From the NCBI GenBank assembly GCA_007449985.2, contig VIIQ02000110.1, positions 1 to 64,000 on the forward strand: 64,000 bases of DNA, written 5' to 3'. The notes beneath the pieces are model-generated. The model saw only the letters and a program-made list of their open reading frames with translations, ran no database searches and was not told where the DNA came from. Shown piece after piece: positions 22,701 through 33,800 of the stretch. The stretch is from Desmodesmus armatus (taxonomy: Eukaryota; Chlorophyta; Chlorophyceae; Sphaeropleales; Scenedesmaceae). A program made the position numbers and the translations under genes. Within the stretch, counting starts at the first letter, position 1, and the number at the start of each line of letters is the position of its first letter.

Positions 22701-25421
22701 TGCAGTCTATCTGAAAGAGTCCGCTGTGGTCACGCTGAGTGATGGAGTGAATATCACCGCCAACTCAGCTGAAAATAATGGTGGCGGCCTAGCTGTTCTG
22801 ATGAACAGCACTTTGGAGCTGGGCACGAGCGTGCAGGTCGCCAACAACAAGGCAGCTAATGACGGAGGTGGGATATACACAGCTGATGCAAGCAGTCTGA
22901 CCTTCAGCCAACCAAGCCCTGCCGCGGGGGTGTTGGTTACGAACAACGTGGCGAGGCTGTCAGGCGGCGGCTTCTGCCTCCTCTCACAGGCAGAATACCC
23001 ATGGGATTCTGTCAGGGCTGCTACCAGCTCCAACACCGCACCGTATGGCGCAGACATTTTTGTCCCGACGGAGCACCTACAACTCGTCAACGGCACGCAG
23101 ATAGATGCCATCAGTAGAGTGGACGCATCTGGCGTTCAAGTGACAATCAACGCAACCGGCCGCAGAGGCCTTCCAAGCGAGCTCATGGTGCAGGCTTCAC
23201 TCGACGGAGTGTTGGTGGACACACTCAAAACAGCTAGTGCCACAGGGCTGGCGACCTTCAACGTACCGCTCAGGAAACCGCCCGGTCAGTACTTACTCAA
23301 CTTCAAAGCGCAGAAGGTTTATGGCAATGTGACTTTCCAGACCTCCACTCTGATCAACGTCAAAAGCTGCCCGATCGGTGACGTGGTCGCAAGTACGCGC
23401 GACGCCTGCATCACCTGTGTCGCGGGCAGCTTCAGCATGGATCCCCGAAACACAACGTGTGACAGTTGTGATGATAATGCAGTGTGTCCGGGTGGCTGGG
23501 CTGTGCTGCCAAAGGAAGGGTTCTGGAGTAGCTCTCCCTCCTCCACCCAGATCCATAGGTCAGCTGTTGGGAGTTGCAAGTTGCCACTACTAGTGGCACT
23601 GCCGGGCAGTGTGACTGTGAGAGTCAGACTGTCTCTGTCACCATCACGGAGCTTCAGCAGCGTGCGCGCGCTGAACATTGAAAGGGCAAGCGGTCTGCAA
23701 GCCTTGCAAGGCTTGCAGAGCTTAGCTCCAGTAGTTGTTAGCCTGTGTGACGCATGCAGCCAACATGCTGACCGGTGCATGCCTTCAGGTTGAGTGAAAT
23801 GGATGCGGGGCCCTTGCCTGTTTGTAATCTGATCTGGATATTGCCGAACTGGCAGCATGCATGGGATACCAACCCATGGAGGGGGTCTGGCAGACAGCTG
23901 AACTTACCTTGTTGCGGTGTTGTGTGCAGGTGCAAGACCCAAGAGGCATGTCCCGGCAACACCAGCAACAGCTGCGCCCGTGGTTACACCTCCAACCTGT
24001 GTGGGAAGTGTGAGACAAACTGGGGCAGCCCAAGGCCTTTCGTGTGCCGTGAGTGCTGGGGCTCTGGGGTGATCATCACTCTGTACATACTGGCAGCTTT
24101 GGCCATGCTGCTGTATGCCAAGGTCCTGTGCCACTTTACGCTCTCTGGCAAAACCACACCACCTCCGGGACCTGTGGCAACTCCGATGAGTCATCCTCCA
24201 GCACAAGGGCCTCCTGATGAGTTGGTCCAGCAAAAAGCAAAGCAGCAGCCTCTCAGTGCAGCTGTGTGTGCAACAGATATTGCACACGTGTTCATGTTCT
24301 ACCTACAGTGCATGTGGATCCTCAGCACCCTCGACGTTCAGTACCCGGCAAGCCTGTCGGCGCCCTTCCATGCTCTGCGCTGGCTCTTCTCCACCTCCTC
24401 GCCGCGGGCACTTGGCATCGACTGCGTCTTGCGCGACCGCGGGTACATGACCGTGGCTGCGCAGGAGTTTGTGCTGAGCATGTTCATGCCGCTGGTGATC
24501 ATGGGGGTGCTGTTGGCCTACGAGACACTTGTGATGTTTGCAAAGCTTGCACAGCGCCGCCGTGCAAGGGCTGCTATGAGGGAGCAGCTACACAAGCTTA
24601 CCGCCACAGGCATCATTGTGCTCAGCACTTTTCTGCCACAGCTGCTACGGGCCGTGTTTGGTCTGTTCGCCTGCGTGCCGCTTGATGGTCCGGTGTCTCC
24701 TCCTTATGATGCCAAAGCTGTTGGCTCATTTTGGGTCAGCGACATGTCTCAACAGTGTTGGCATGGCTACCACAAGGCAATTGCACTCGGAGCTGGCATT
24801 CCCTTCATCCTTCTGTTGTGTGTCGTGTGGCCGGGCAGTGTGCTGGTATTCATGCTGAGGCACCGGGACGGAAGCTTGTACAACAGCGAGCTGCGCCACT
24901 ACTCCTTCCTGTTTGCCATGTACAAGCCGTCTGCCATGTGGTGGGAGGTGGTGATCATCATTGAGCTGTCGGTCTTGGTTGCGATTGCTGTGTTTGCTGT
25001 AAAGCTGGGGACATACCTTGGCTGTGTGACCCTCCTGATAGCCTTCATCTTGGTGGCTGGGCTTCTGGTGTGGATCAAGCCTTACAAGAGCACCGCTACA
25101 GGCTCTGTTGCGTCCCGCGCAGCGCTGTGTGTGCTTCTTACCAGCTGCTCAACACTGCTGTTCATGCCCGCGGGGACCTTAGTGGGCCAGGCGGGTGCTT
25201 ACGCGCAGTATGGAGTTGCTGTTGGCATTGTAGTGCTTTGCATCAATGTCGCGTTTGTGGTGTCAGTTGTCTGGCAAGTTGTGAGGGTGGTGGCTTGGAA
25301 GGCGGTGGGGGCGAAGATGAAAGAATTCATTGGCAAGGTTGTCGGGTTGCGTAGGCAGGCTCCTCAGGCTGCAACAGTGCCTGGCCGTGGTGGCCAGCTG
25401 CAGCTGGCGGAGGATGTTTGA
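19719..25421 (+). CDS. Beta-helix (Pmp-like repeat) ectodomain fused to Cys-rich and multi-pass membrane region
   Basis: Five exons: 19719-20414, 20709-20998, 21389-21724, 22283-23558 and 23930-25421, about 1,363 residues. A signal peptide (MIPRALFLFVLLAVLPG) precedes many beta-helix rungs with GGA[IVLM] and NNTA/NNSA motifs (for example GGAIAISG, GGAVFANV, GGAMFVSGD). This is the layout of polymorphic-outer-membrane-protein-like repeats known from algal surface proteins. A Cys-rich EGF/ephrin-like segment (CxxC pairs around the last exon junction, CPGNTSNSCARGYTSNLCG) leads into roughly eight or nine membrane helices, reminiscent of TRP-like C-termini. A likely cell-surface receptor or channel-like protein. 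Exon 1 loses a G near 20193 and exon 2 a G near 20957, each restoring the expected frame (HQAGLQG, GGAISI) if added. TGTAA follows the stop at 25428. Confidence 0.8.
20843..20914 (+). repeat. 18 bp minisatellite x4 encoding TYEDED repeats
   Basis: ACATATGAGGATGARGAC is repeated four times in exon 2 of the beta-helix gene, adding an acidic 24-residue (TYEDED)4 tract between beta-helix rungs. AAG/GAG alternates between units. Copy-number change stays in frame. Confidence 0.9.
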
Positions 25422-26273
25422 GCAGGATGTAAGGGCACTACCGTTGTAGCAATGCACCAGAATGTGGACGTGCGTATTCAGGCGTGGCCCTGACCCACTT
25501 TAGTAGTAGTAGTAATCAGAGTACAATGATGTTGCCAATGGTACTGGGCATACGTGTTGTTGTGTGGTCGTATACACACAGTTGTGTGCACAAGCAGCAG
25601 TACTTTCCAGGCGGCATCTTGAATACACAAGAGGTTGCTTGCTGTCACTTTGAGTGCGAGTCAATGGCACCTTGTCACGAAGTTGTGGTATGGCATGAGC
25701 GGACCTGTGTGAAACAATGCTGCCGTTTGTGAACATGATGCTGCCCCTACTTTGCCAGCCTAGCAAAGTAGCCAGCCTAGCGTGGAGCTGGTGCTGCGCA
25801 GCACTGCTCAGCCACACTGCATGATCTGCGCCAGCTCCCTTATTGACACTGTTGATGTGGCACGTTCACGAATGCAAAGGATCAAAGGTGCTCCAGTACC
25901 TGGCTGGGCACCCTTAGCTGGCAGCTTTTGCCTTGGCAAGTTTTGATGGGGCATCAACTGCAGCTGCGAGTATAACTTTGTAACCGTTACCGTTGAGTCA
26001 GTCCAGATCTGAAGATGAATACAGCCAGGGCTGACTGGGCCCACAATTGCATCATAAACAACACCACAAACTCCTATCAGCACCCTCCTCATGTGATATA
26101 AAAGTGCACAGTGGGGTCCAGACCATTGCCACTTCCCAAATGAAGTTATTCCAATACTCGTCAACAGCCACAAAAGGCTGCAGTGCAGTGAAGGGGTCCT
26201 ACAGAACCCTGTTCCCAGTATACACCACACCATGACAGTAAACATATCAAAAGCACACCCAAAGCAGCAGCAC
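25422..26273. other. Convergent 3' region between the beta-helix and NYN genes
   Basis: No gene recognised. It holds the 3' UTRs of the two convergent genes. A (TAG)4 tract lies at 25500-25512. Confidence 0.5.
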
Positions 26274-29200
26274 TCACGCAGCATCACACTCATACCGCCC
26301 AGCAGCCACCCACTGCCATCTAAGAGTGACATCCGCCCCTTGATACCGCTTCACCTTGCCACACACAGCAATGCTCTGCACACCCCACTTGCGCGCATCC
26401 TGCAACACCCCCGCATGCGTCCCTTTGTCCGACACCACAACTAACACATCTTGCACTTGCTGCACCTCCTCAGCAGTCCTAGCAAGCAGCTCTCCCCGCA
26501 GCGTCTGATGCAGCGAATCTGCAACGGCTGCAGACACCGCTCGCTCCGCCCGCTGCACCGTACGCACCTCCACACCCTCCCGCACTAACACATACTTCAA
26601 ACTGATTTGGTGACTGTCAGGCGGGATGAACTGCTCTCCGCAGGAATTGAAGTACCGACTTACCCGTCCTAAGGTACGCGTGCTACTGTTGCGCATGGCA
26701 AACGGGTCAGCAACCTTCCAAGTAAAGTTGGGTGTTTGGGAGGGTCGCTGCTCTCTTGCTGCCGTGGCTCCCGATACACCCGGGCTGTCAGATCTGCTTG
26801 GGGGTTGGGATCGTGCTGAGTCGTACACACTGCTGCCATTGTTGCCGCCATTGCTGCCACTGCTGCCGCCGGCGGCTGCTATGGCAGCAGCCAGCATCGG
26901 TGCCAGGGCGCCCTCTGGTAGCAGCCTCTCCAACGGTGGTGCGGCCTGTATGAACAGAAGGGAAGGGCGTGGGAAAGCCCAACACGACACGTCTGAGAGC
27001 AACTTGTGTGTTGTGTCAATGAAAGATTCACACAGCCATCCAATACAATGCGACACTGTAGTTGTTGCTGCCGTCATTTTGGGGTTAGCTGAGAGTAGCT
27101 TTGCTGATATAACGAGACCACTGTTCACTAAACTGTGCTGCATGACCAGTGTAGAATAAATGCACGGCCAGTCCCTCGAGCAATACTGAAGTGAACTGAG
27201 CCTGGGGTGGACTGTAGCATTACAAACTGCAAGGGAATTGTATCCGGAATGGTCCTTCAATCCTACTTAGCCCCAGCACCGCTCCTCAACCGGGGAGCCA
27301 GAACAACCCTAAACCCCAAAAGGGCAGGAATTGCCCTGGATGGAACCAACTGTAGAGCTGTTTCCCTTGTTGCCTGCTACAAATACTCAAGATGGCTCAT
27401 TCATGGAATCATCAAATCAAATCAAATCAAAAAAAAAGTTACACCTAATCCTGTGACCTTTCCCCTTTGAGCTCCTGGTTGCCTTGCGGTTGCATGGCTT
27501 TGGTGTTTCAAATACTGTAGCTGTGACTGTAGCTGTAAGCATAGCCTGCAGCAGCATACCATACCTGCTTGTGCCGTTGCACCATGTGAGCATGCAGCTG
27601 CTTGTAGTTGTCCCGCAGCTTGCCACACACTCGGCACCTCAGGGGTCCAAGATTTTCTTCCAGGGTGACCCCTGCTGGCTTGGCCTGCTGCAGCAGCTGC
27701 TGCACCTCCCGCTGCTGACTGTGGATGCTGATAGCGGGCGCTTGCTGCTGCTGCTGCTGCTGTTGGTCCCTCCTGCGACCTGAAACAGTGACAGCACCGG
27801 TGGTGGCAGCAGCAGTGGAGAGGGTGTAAGCTGTAGTGCTCAACTCAACCAGGCAACAGCACTGTCACAGGATGCAGCAGCACAGCACCATGGAGGAGCA
27901 GGACTGTCCTTATCCGTGGGTGCACCGAGTTGCAGCAACCTGTCCACCACCGCTGCATTGCACATGCACGTCCATTGGTACCCCCTTGTGTGTGAGTAAA
28001 AGCTATGCGGCTTGGGGTCCAGGCGTGGAGGAAGAGGAGCAGCAGGAGGAGGAAAAGGGAGAGGTCTGGGCACTGGGCACCTCCTAAGTAAGAAGGGTGT
28101 TGGGGGTCTCTCATCGGTGTGAGGCCAGACTGTTGTGTGCGTGGCCAGCCGGTGGGCGTCCGCCCCCCTTGTCTTCATAGCAAAAGAGGACATGAGGAAC
28201 CACTCATTGTCACAGCAGCACCATAAGCTGCAGAAGCTTCCTGGTGGTTCTGTCGCAGTACCAATGACAGCAGTCTCACCTGGCAGTCTGTCTGGTGCAT
28301 ACTGCAGCATGAAGGACTCAGGCACCCAATTGAACAGCTTCTGAATGCCAAAGGCATACACACCAGCCACCGTCCCGTAGCAACCCAGAACACGACGCAG
28401 CTGTGCCACCAACACTCGAGGGTCGTAGCCACCGGGATGTAGGCTGCTGAGATCCCAGAAGACATGCAGCAGCACACGCCGGGGAGCAGGAAGGGCTTGT
28501 GTTGCATTCCCGCTGCTGCTGCTGCTGCTGGTGGTGGTGGTGGTGGTGGTGGGGGTGTTGGCGGCAGCTGCATCACTGCTGCTGCTGCTGGCGGTTGTTG
28601 TGGTGGCATAACTGTGGCTGTCGCTGGTGGCTGTGTGGGTGCTGTTGCTGGTCACTGGTAGGGGCGGCAGAGGTATCAATGGTTCAGCTGAGATGGCAAC
28701 ATGCCGCAGCAGCGGCGGCAACACATGGCAGCAGAAGATTGGTCAGCGTCCCAACCTTTCAGTTTATGGGCCTCATGCATAGTGGCTTTCTAGCAGGCCT
28801 AACAAGGCAGAACCCCCATTTTTCTTCTCTCCAGGGGCGGCTTGCATAATGACTCTCAAACCAGAGTTGAGGCATTGACAGGGCTTTCCATGACAGCAGC
28901 CATCGCACACCTGTCACACCCACTAACACACCCAACCGTCACAAGACTATCACCCACCAGCCAGGATCTGTGTGAGCTCCACCACCACACCTCCTTTCTT
29001 CTTTAGCAGCTGCACCATGCTATCAGCAAGCTCGGGCCATGGAATGTCAAGCAGCTGCCACAAACCCCCTGCTGCTGCTGCTGCTGCTGCTGGTGCTGCT
29101 GCCTAGGGTCGTGCGCATGTCCCCACTGCTGCTGAGCCTCTATCTCAAAGTGGCCTGAGCATAATGACGAGCCCCAAAGTCATCACCCCTCCCCCTTCGT

Positions 29201-29806
29201 TTTACTAATACAACTGCCCCCTGGTCCTCACCTGACAAGATTTGTGGTCGTTCCACCACCACACCTCCTTTCTTCTTTAGCAGCTGCACCATGCTGTCAG
29301 CAAGTTCGGGGCGCACATAGTCAGGCAGCTGACACGGTTGGCGCTGCTTGCTGCGCTGCCGCTGCTGCTCCAGCCGACTCGTCACTACCTCCAGCTGCTG
29401 CTGCTGCTGCTGAGGGTCACTCGGCTGTCCCATCTGCTGCTGGAAACCAGATGTGCTGCTGCTGTTGTCATGTAGCTGGGGTGGCTGTGTGCCTGGCAGT
29501 GGGGCTGCTACTGCTGCTAGACACGACTCCAGCAGCTGCTGCAGGCTGGCAGGGCCCATAACTGCAGCAGCGGCCTGAGCGCTGGGGTGGTCCTCTCCAA
29601 GCTGCTGCTGCTGCTGCTGCTGCTGTTGTGAGAGCTTCTCCCCCTCCAGCTGCTGCTGCTGCTGCTGGTGGTCCTGCAGTACAACAGGTTGTGCCGCCGC
29701 CTGGCCAGCACCCACATTGGAGAGTGAGGCCTCCCAGTGCTGCCGCTGCTGCTGCTGCTGCTGCTGCTGCTGTGGCGACCCTTCTGCTTGTTTTTGCTGC
29801 AGCTGT

Positions 29807-29851
<45 letters not shown>

Positions 29852-30042
29852 TCAACTTGTGCTGCATCAGGCAGCAGGGGTGGTCCTAAAAATTGTCCGC
29901 CCCGCTGCTGCCTGTTGCGCAAGTAGTTCTGGCGGGGGGAAAAGCCGGCAGTCGTGAACAACGTGAGAAGGTATGAACATAAGCTGGTACAGGAAGAAGC
30001 TAATGAGACGTGGTCATATGGTATCTGAGTGCCACACGGCAT
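26274..30042 (-). CDS. PolyQ, C2H2 zinc-finger and NYN-domain (predicted RNase) protein
   Basis: The exon chain on the minus strand is 30042(or 29928)-29232, 28687-28280, 27779-27565 and 26945-26274; all junction phases agree and give about 663-700 residues. The N-terminal exon is mostly Gln runs followed by PELADSMVQLLKKKGGVVVE, possibly the start of a winged-helix (LOTUS-like) fold. The NYN fold begins with VLLHVFWDLSSL (the Asp of the usual FWDxxN) and ends with DVLVVVSDKGTHAGVLQDA and GVQSIAVCG. It is split by an exon carrying a C2H2 finger, CRVCG...HAHMVQRH. NYN proteins such as MARF1 and plant relatives cut RNA; here some catalytic Asp positions (the second, in SDKGTH) differ. The stop TGA overlaps a GTGAGT, so a further exon is possible. 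First-exon membership rests on phase only. Confidence 0.65.
27412..27434. repeat. (AATCA)n tract beside an AGGTGTAAC word, shared with 47968-48000
   Basis: CAAATCAAATCAAATC followed by an A run and GTTACACCT occurs here in an intron of the NYN gene. Its reverse complement, AGGTGTAACTTTGATTTG, occurs at about 47968-48000. This may be the tail of a dispersed short element. Confidence 0.5.
28958..29112 (-). repeat. Shadow copy of the NYN-gene polyQ/PELADSMVQLL exon end
   Basis: The minus strand reads PELADSMVQLLKKKGGVVVE then LTQILAG and a GTGGGT donor, preceded by a CAG tract and a CCTAGGGTC remnant. It parallels 29232-29420 (same peptide, then RPQILS and a GTGAGG donor). Both donors are phase 1. 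It lies in the intron between the polyQ exon and the next exon, so it is either a duplicated, unused exon or an alternative exon. Confidence 0.7.
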
Positions 30043-30081
30043 AGGTTACATGCTGCTTCAGTAGGGTGGGTAGTGACTGTC

Positions 30082-30118
<37 letters not shown>

Positions 30119-30824
30119 AGGGTCACGCGCCTGTCACAAGTGCAGCTCTTATCTCTATGTCAACGTTGTGGTCTTACTTGGTAGTATGTGGACCCCGCCT
30201 GCTTGCCCGCAACCCTCCCTGGCTTCTTCCTCACTGCTGCTGCAACGACTGCAGTGGCAGGATATCAGACACAGACAACAGCAGCAGCAGCAAAAGCAGA
30301 AGGCACCGGCAGGCGAGTACAGCACAGATTCAGCAGCGTCCGGGGGGGGGGGGGGGGGTGGATGCCAATCAGCAAAAATGTGATGTAGCAGCGCCAGGAC
30401 CAGCACAACATTCAAGTCATAGATACAACAGTTATGCAGGCATTGCGCTATAAATACAGTCGGGGGCAGGATGTGGGGTGTGTACCTTGCGTCCGTCCTG
30501 CAGGGGAGCTGGGGAACAGCTGCTGTTGCTGGTAACACCTATGCATGATCAATGATACTCATTTTCAAACTGTGATACGAAGACACCATGCTGCACAAAT
30601 CCCCTGTTCAACTGTAGGCCAGGGTCTAGATCAGCTTGTTATTTCAGTTGTTGAACAAACATGCACACGTGCGGGCTAGTATACTACTATCAGCTATAAG
30701 CTGGCTTGCGGTGCTGATGTGCTGCTCTTGAATCACACTGATCTACCAACAGCAGCAGTTGGCAGTTGGCAGTAGTAGCACTGATCACAAACAGCTACAA
30801 GCACCAAAGCACCACAGCAGCACG
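30043..30824. promoter_or_regulatory. Divergent promoter interval between the NYN and OTUD6B genes
   Basis: This 780 bp segment separates two divergently transcribed genes. It contains a (CTG)11-12 run at 30080-30118 followed by AGGGTCAC, as in the polyQ exon at 29398-29418, which suggests another exon fragment. A run of about 16 G lies at 30341-30358. No TATA box was assigned with confidence. Confidence 0.45.
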
Positions 30825-33800
30825 ATGGGTCGCAAAGGCATGAAAGGGTTCATGAAGAGCGCTTCCAGACCCTCAGACAAACCACAAGATGAGGAGACCG
30901 AGCAGCAGCAGCAGCAAACCACTGCAACCACAGCAGCACCAGCCCCCACTGCCGGTGCAGCAGCAGCACCACCAGCAACAGCGAAGCCTGACATCACACC
31001 AGCCACAGTAGCAGCAGCAGCAGCAGGTTCAGATGACGAAGAAGGCGGGGGGGAGAGCAGGAGCAAGATGCTGCAGCGGCACAAAAAGGTGGGTGCGCCC
31101 CTCACTGCCATACGTAAAACAGCACCAGCTGACTGCTTGGTACAGCGGCAACAGCAGCAGTAGCAGCAGTAGGGCAGCTGATGTCCACCCGCACCCAGCA
31201 GTACACAGTGATGCAGCAGGATATAGCCCATCGCATTGGCGTGCCCCCTCCAGGCTGGGCGGCCCCGGTGTGGCAGCGCAGCCAGCCCAAGCTCCTGAAC
31301 TGTCAGTAACGATGGCAGCAGCAGCAGCAGCTCCCCGTGCTTTATATCAAACCAGCTGCTCGTTGCTCGTTGAAAATAGCTTTGGCGTAGTAATGCTGCT
31401 CGTTGAATTTAGCTTTCGTGTGGAAGTATGAGGCTTCTGTTGCAACTGGACCCCCCTGTCATTGGTTTACACCCCCCCCCCCCCCCCCCCCGGGGCGCTG
31501 CTTGGATCCCCCCAGCAAACATGGGTTCGGGGCGTCTGTGCTGGCATACAGGACCAAGGCGCAAGCAAGCTGAGCAGCAGGCGTGCCACAGCAGCAGTCG
31601 TGCCATAGCAGATGCAGATTGTCACTGACAGGCAGTGTTTCTGGCTGTATCAATGCCGTCCCAATCTTGTGCTGTGTGCCTTTGCTGAGCCGTCACGTGC
31701 TGTGCTGTGCTGTGCTGTGCTGTGCTGTGCTGTGCTGTGCAGGAGCTGTTGGCTCACAAAAAGGCAGTGCAGCGCATGGGCAAGAAAAGCAAGGTGGGGC
31801 TAGATGGAACTGATGCATCTGTATGCATGAAAATGCATTGTCATAATTGTACGATGACCTCAGAGCATAAGGGGGAGGGGAGATGGGCCACAAGTGGACA
31901 CTTTACATTTCTAGACGGCACTCTGTGGTAAAGGCGCTTGCAGCTGCCCACACTTTCACGGGTCAGGCACTGCTGTGATGCAACAGCCAAGCAAACATCT
32001 GCTGCTCAGTTTAAAGAATGGCTGGTGCTTCTAAGCGGGAGCCCTTCTTCAAACTTTGGGGCAAGTGGTTGTGGGGCTGTTGCAGTACATCAGTGTTACT
32101 GGGCCCCTCTGTTGCTGCTGGCTGGGCGGTTGCCAGGTGCTTTCAATGTGAAACAAACAGCAGCTGATGGTTGAGTGAAGCACAATCCTTGGTTAGCCAA
32201 CTCACTTCACCTAGGCTGGCTTTGTGCGCTGCTGTATTCCCTCCCCCCCCCTCCCTCGCCCCCAAAACACTTCCTTGCTGCTGAACCTGCTTGCGCTTCC
32301 TGCTGCTGCTGCTGCTGCTGCCCAGGATAAGTTGGCCAAGCTTGATGCAGAGGTAGCAGCCCCAGATACTCTGACACATACGCTGACTTGTGCTGCCGCT
32401 GCTGTCGACCCCCCCCCCCCCCATCACCCCCTCCCCCATCTTATACCCAGCTTTGGGATGTTCACAACTTTGGATGGTTGATGCATTGGCTGGATGCACT
32501 CCCTGTGTCTACACACACCTTGCTTGCTGCTATGTCTGCTTCTGTGCCCTGCCCCCCAACCCCCCTTTTCCCCAGGATGAATTGACCAAACTTGATGCAG
32601 AGATCACAGCCCGGCATGCAAAGGAGCTACAGGACCTTGACACAGCAGCAGCAGCAGCTGGAGGTGGTGGTGCAGCAGCAGCAGCAGGTGTGCAGCAGCA
32701 GCAGGCAGCAGCGGCGGCCGATGGTTCTGCTGCTGCTGCTGACAGTGCCAGCAAGTACCTGAAGGACCTGAGTGTGGGGGATGGGGAGGAGGAGGAGGCA
32801 GGAGGAAAGGGAAAGGTGAGTGGTGTTCGGGATGAGGGTGTGTGTGTGTGGCAAGGTATGTGTGTGGTGTGTGTGTGTGTGTGTGGGGGGGGGGGGCGGA
32901 AGAAGAAAAGCCAGCACATACCTGAAGGAGTGTAGGAGAGGGGGAGGAGACGAGGCAGGGGGAAAGGGAAAGGTGAGTGCGTTCAAACACCACGTGGTTT
33001 TGGGAGTTTGGGGGTTGGTGGTGTTGGTTGGTGGAATGGGTGGGCGCTGGTGGGTACGGGGGGAGGGAAGTTGGGGGCTGGGGGGGGGGGGGGTGTGGGA
33101 GGGGGGTGGACTCGTGGAAGAGAGGGTAGCAATTATGTGAAGGACCTGAGTGTGGGGGAGGGGAAGGAGGAGCACGAAGGAGGCAAGGGAAAGGTGAGCT
33201 GGTTGGTCAGGTGTGTGGGTGAGGGTGGGGGTGAGGGTATAGTCGCACATAGTTTATCAAGCTTTGGCTTTGGCAGTTCATCAAGTCTGGGAGGTAATTC
33301 AAAAAGGGGAAAGTACCAGTGACGAGGATTGACAGCACAGTGGCAGCATGACGCAGCAGCAGTCCCATCTCCCCTTTGACCTTCGAATTGGCACTGGACG
33401 TACCATGTGATCCCATTATCCCAGGATATGATCAGGATAAATGCCACTTGCCGTACTGTGTGTGTAGCTGTTGTGTCTGTCTGTCCTGCAGAAGCAGAGC
33501 GAGGCGCAGTGGCGGCGGGAGACGGCAGCAGCTAACCATCAACCCTAGCATAGGCATACAGGAGATAATGATACTTGTCGTACCGTGTGTAGACAGAGTG
33601 CATCTGTGTATCTGTTGCGTCTGCTTGTCCTGCAGAAGCAGAGCAAGGCACAGAAGCGGCGTGAGAAGGCAGCAGCAAAGGATGCAGAGCGGGAGGCACG
33701 CATCGCAGCAGGTAGGCAGCACACCTGCCTAGGTGGCTGACTGTCATACACATGATGTCTTTTTTTGGTGGTTGGAGCTTAGACCTTTGAACTCACACCC

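Noticed and set aside
29517..29957. Poly-Ala, poly-Ser and poly-Cys ORFs on both strands
   Set aside because: Frame shadows of the CAG-rich polyQ exon.
32820..33322. Gly/Val-rich ORFs in the G-rich intron of the OTUD6B-like gene
   Set aside because: Low-complexity read-through of intron; exon joins bypass them.
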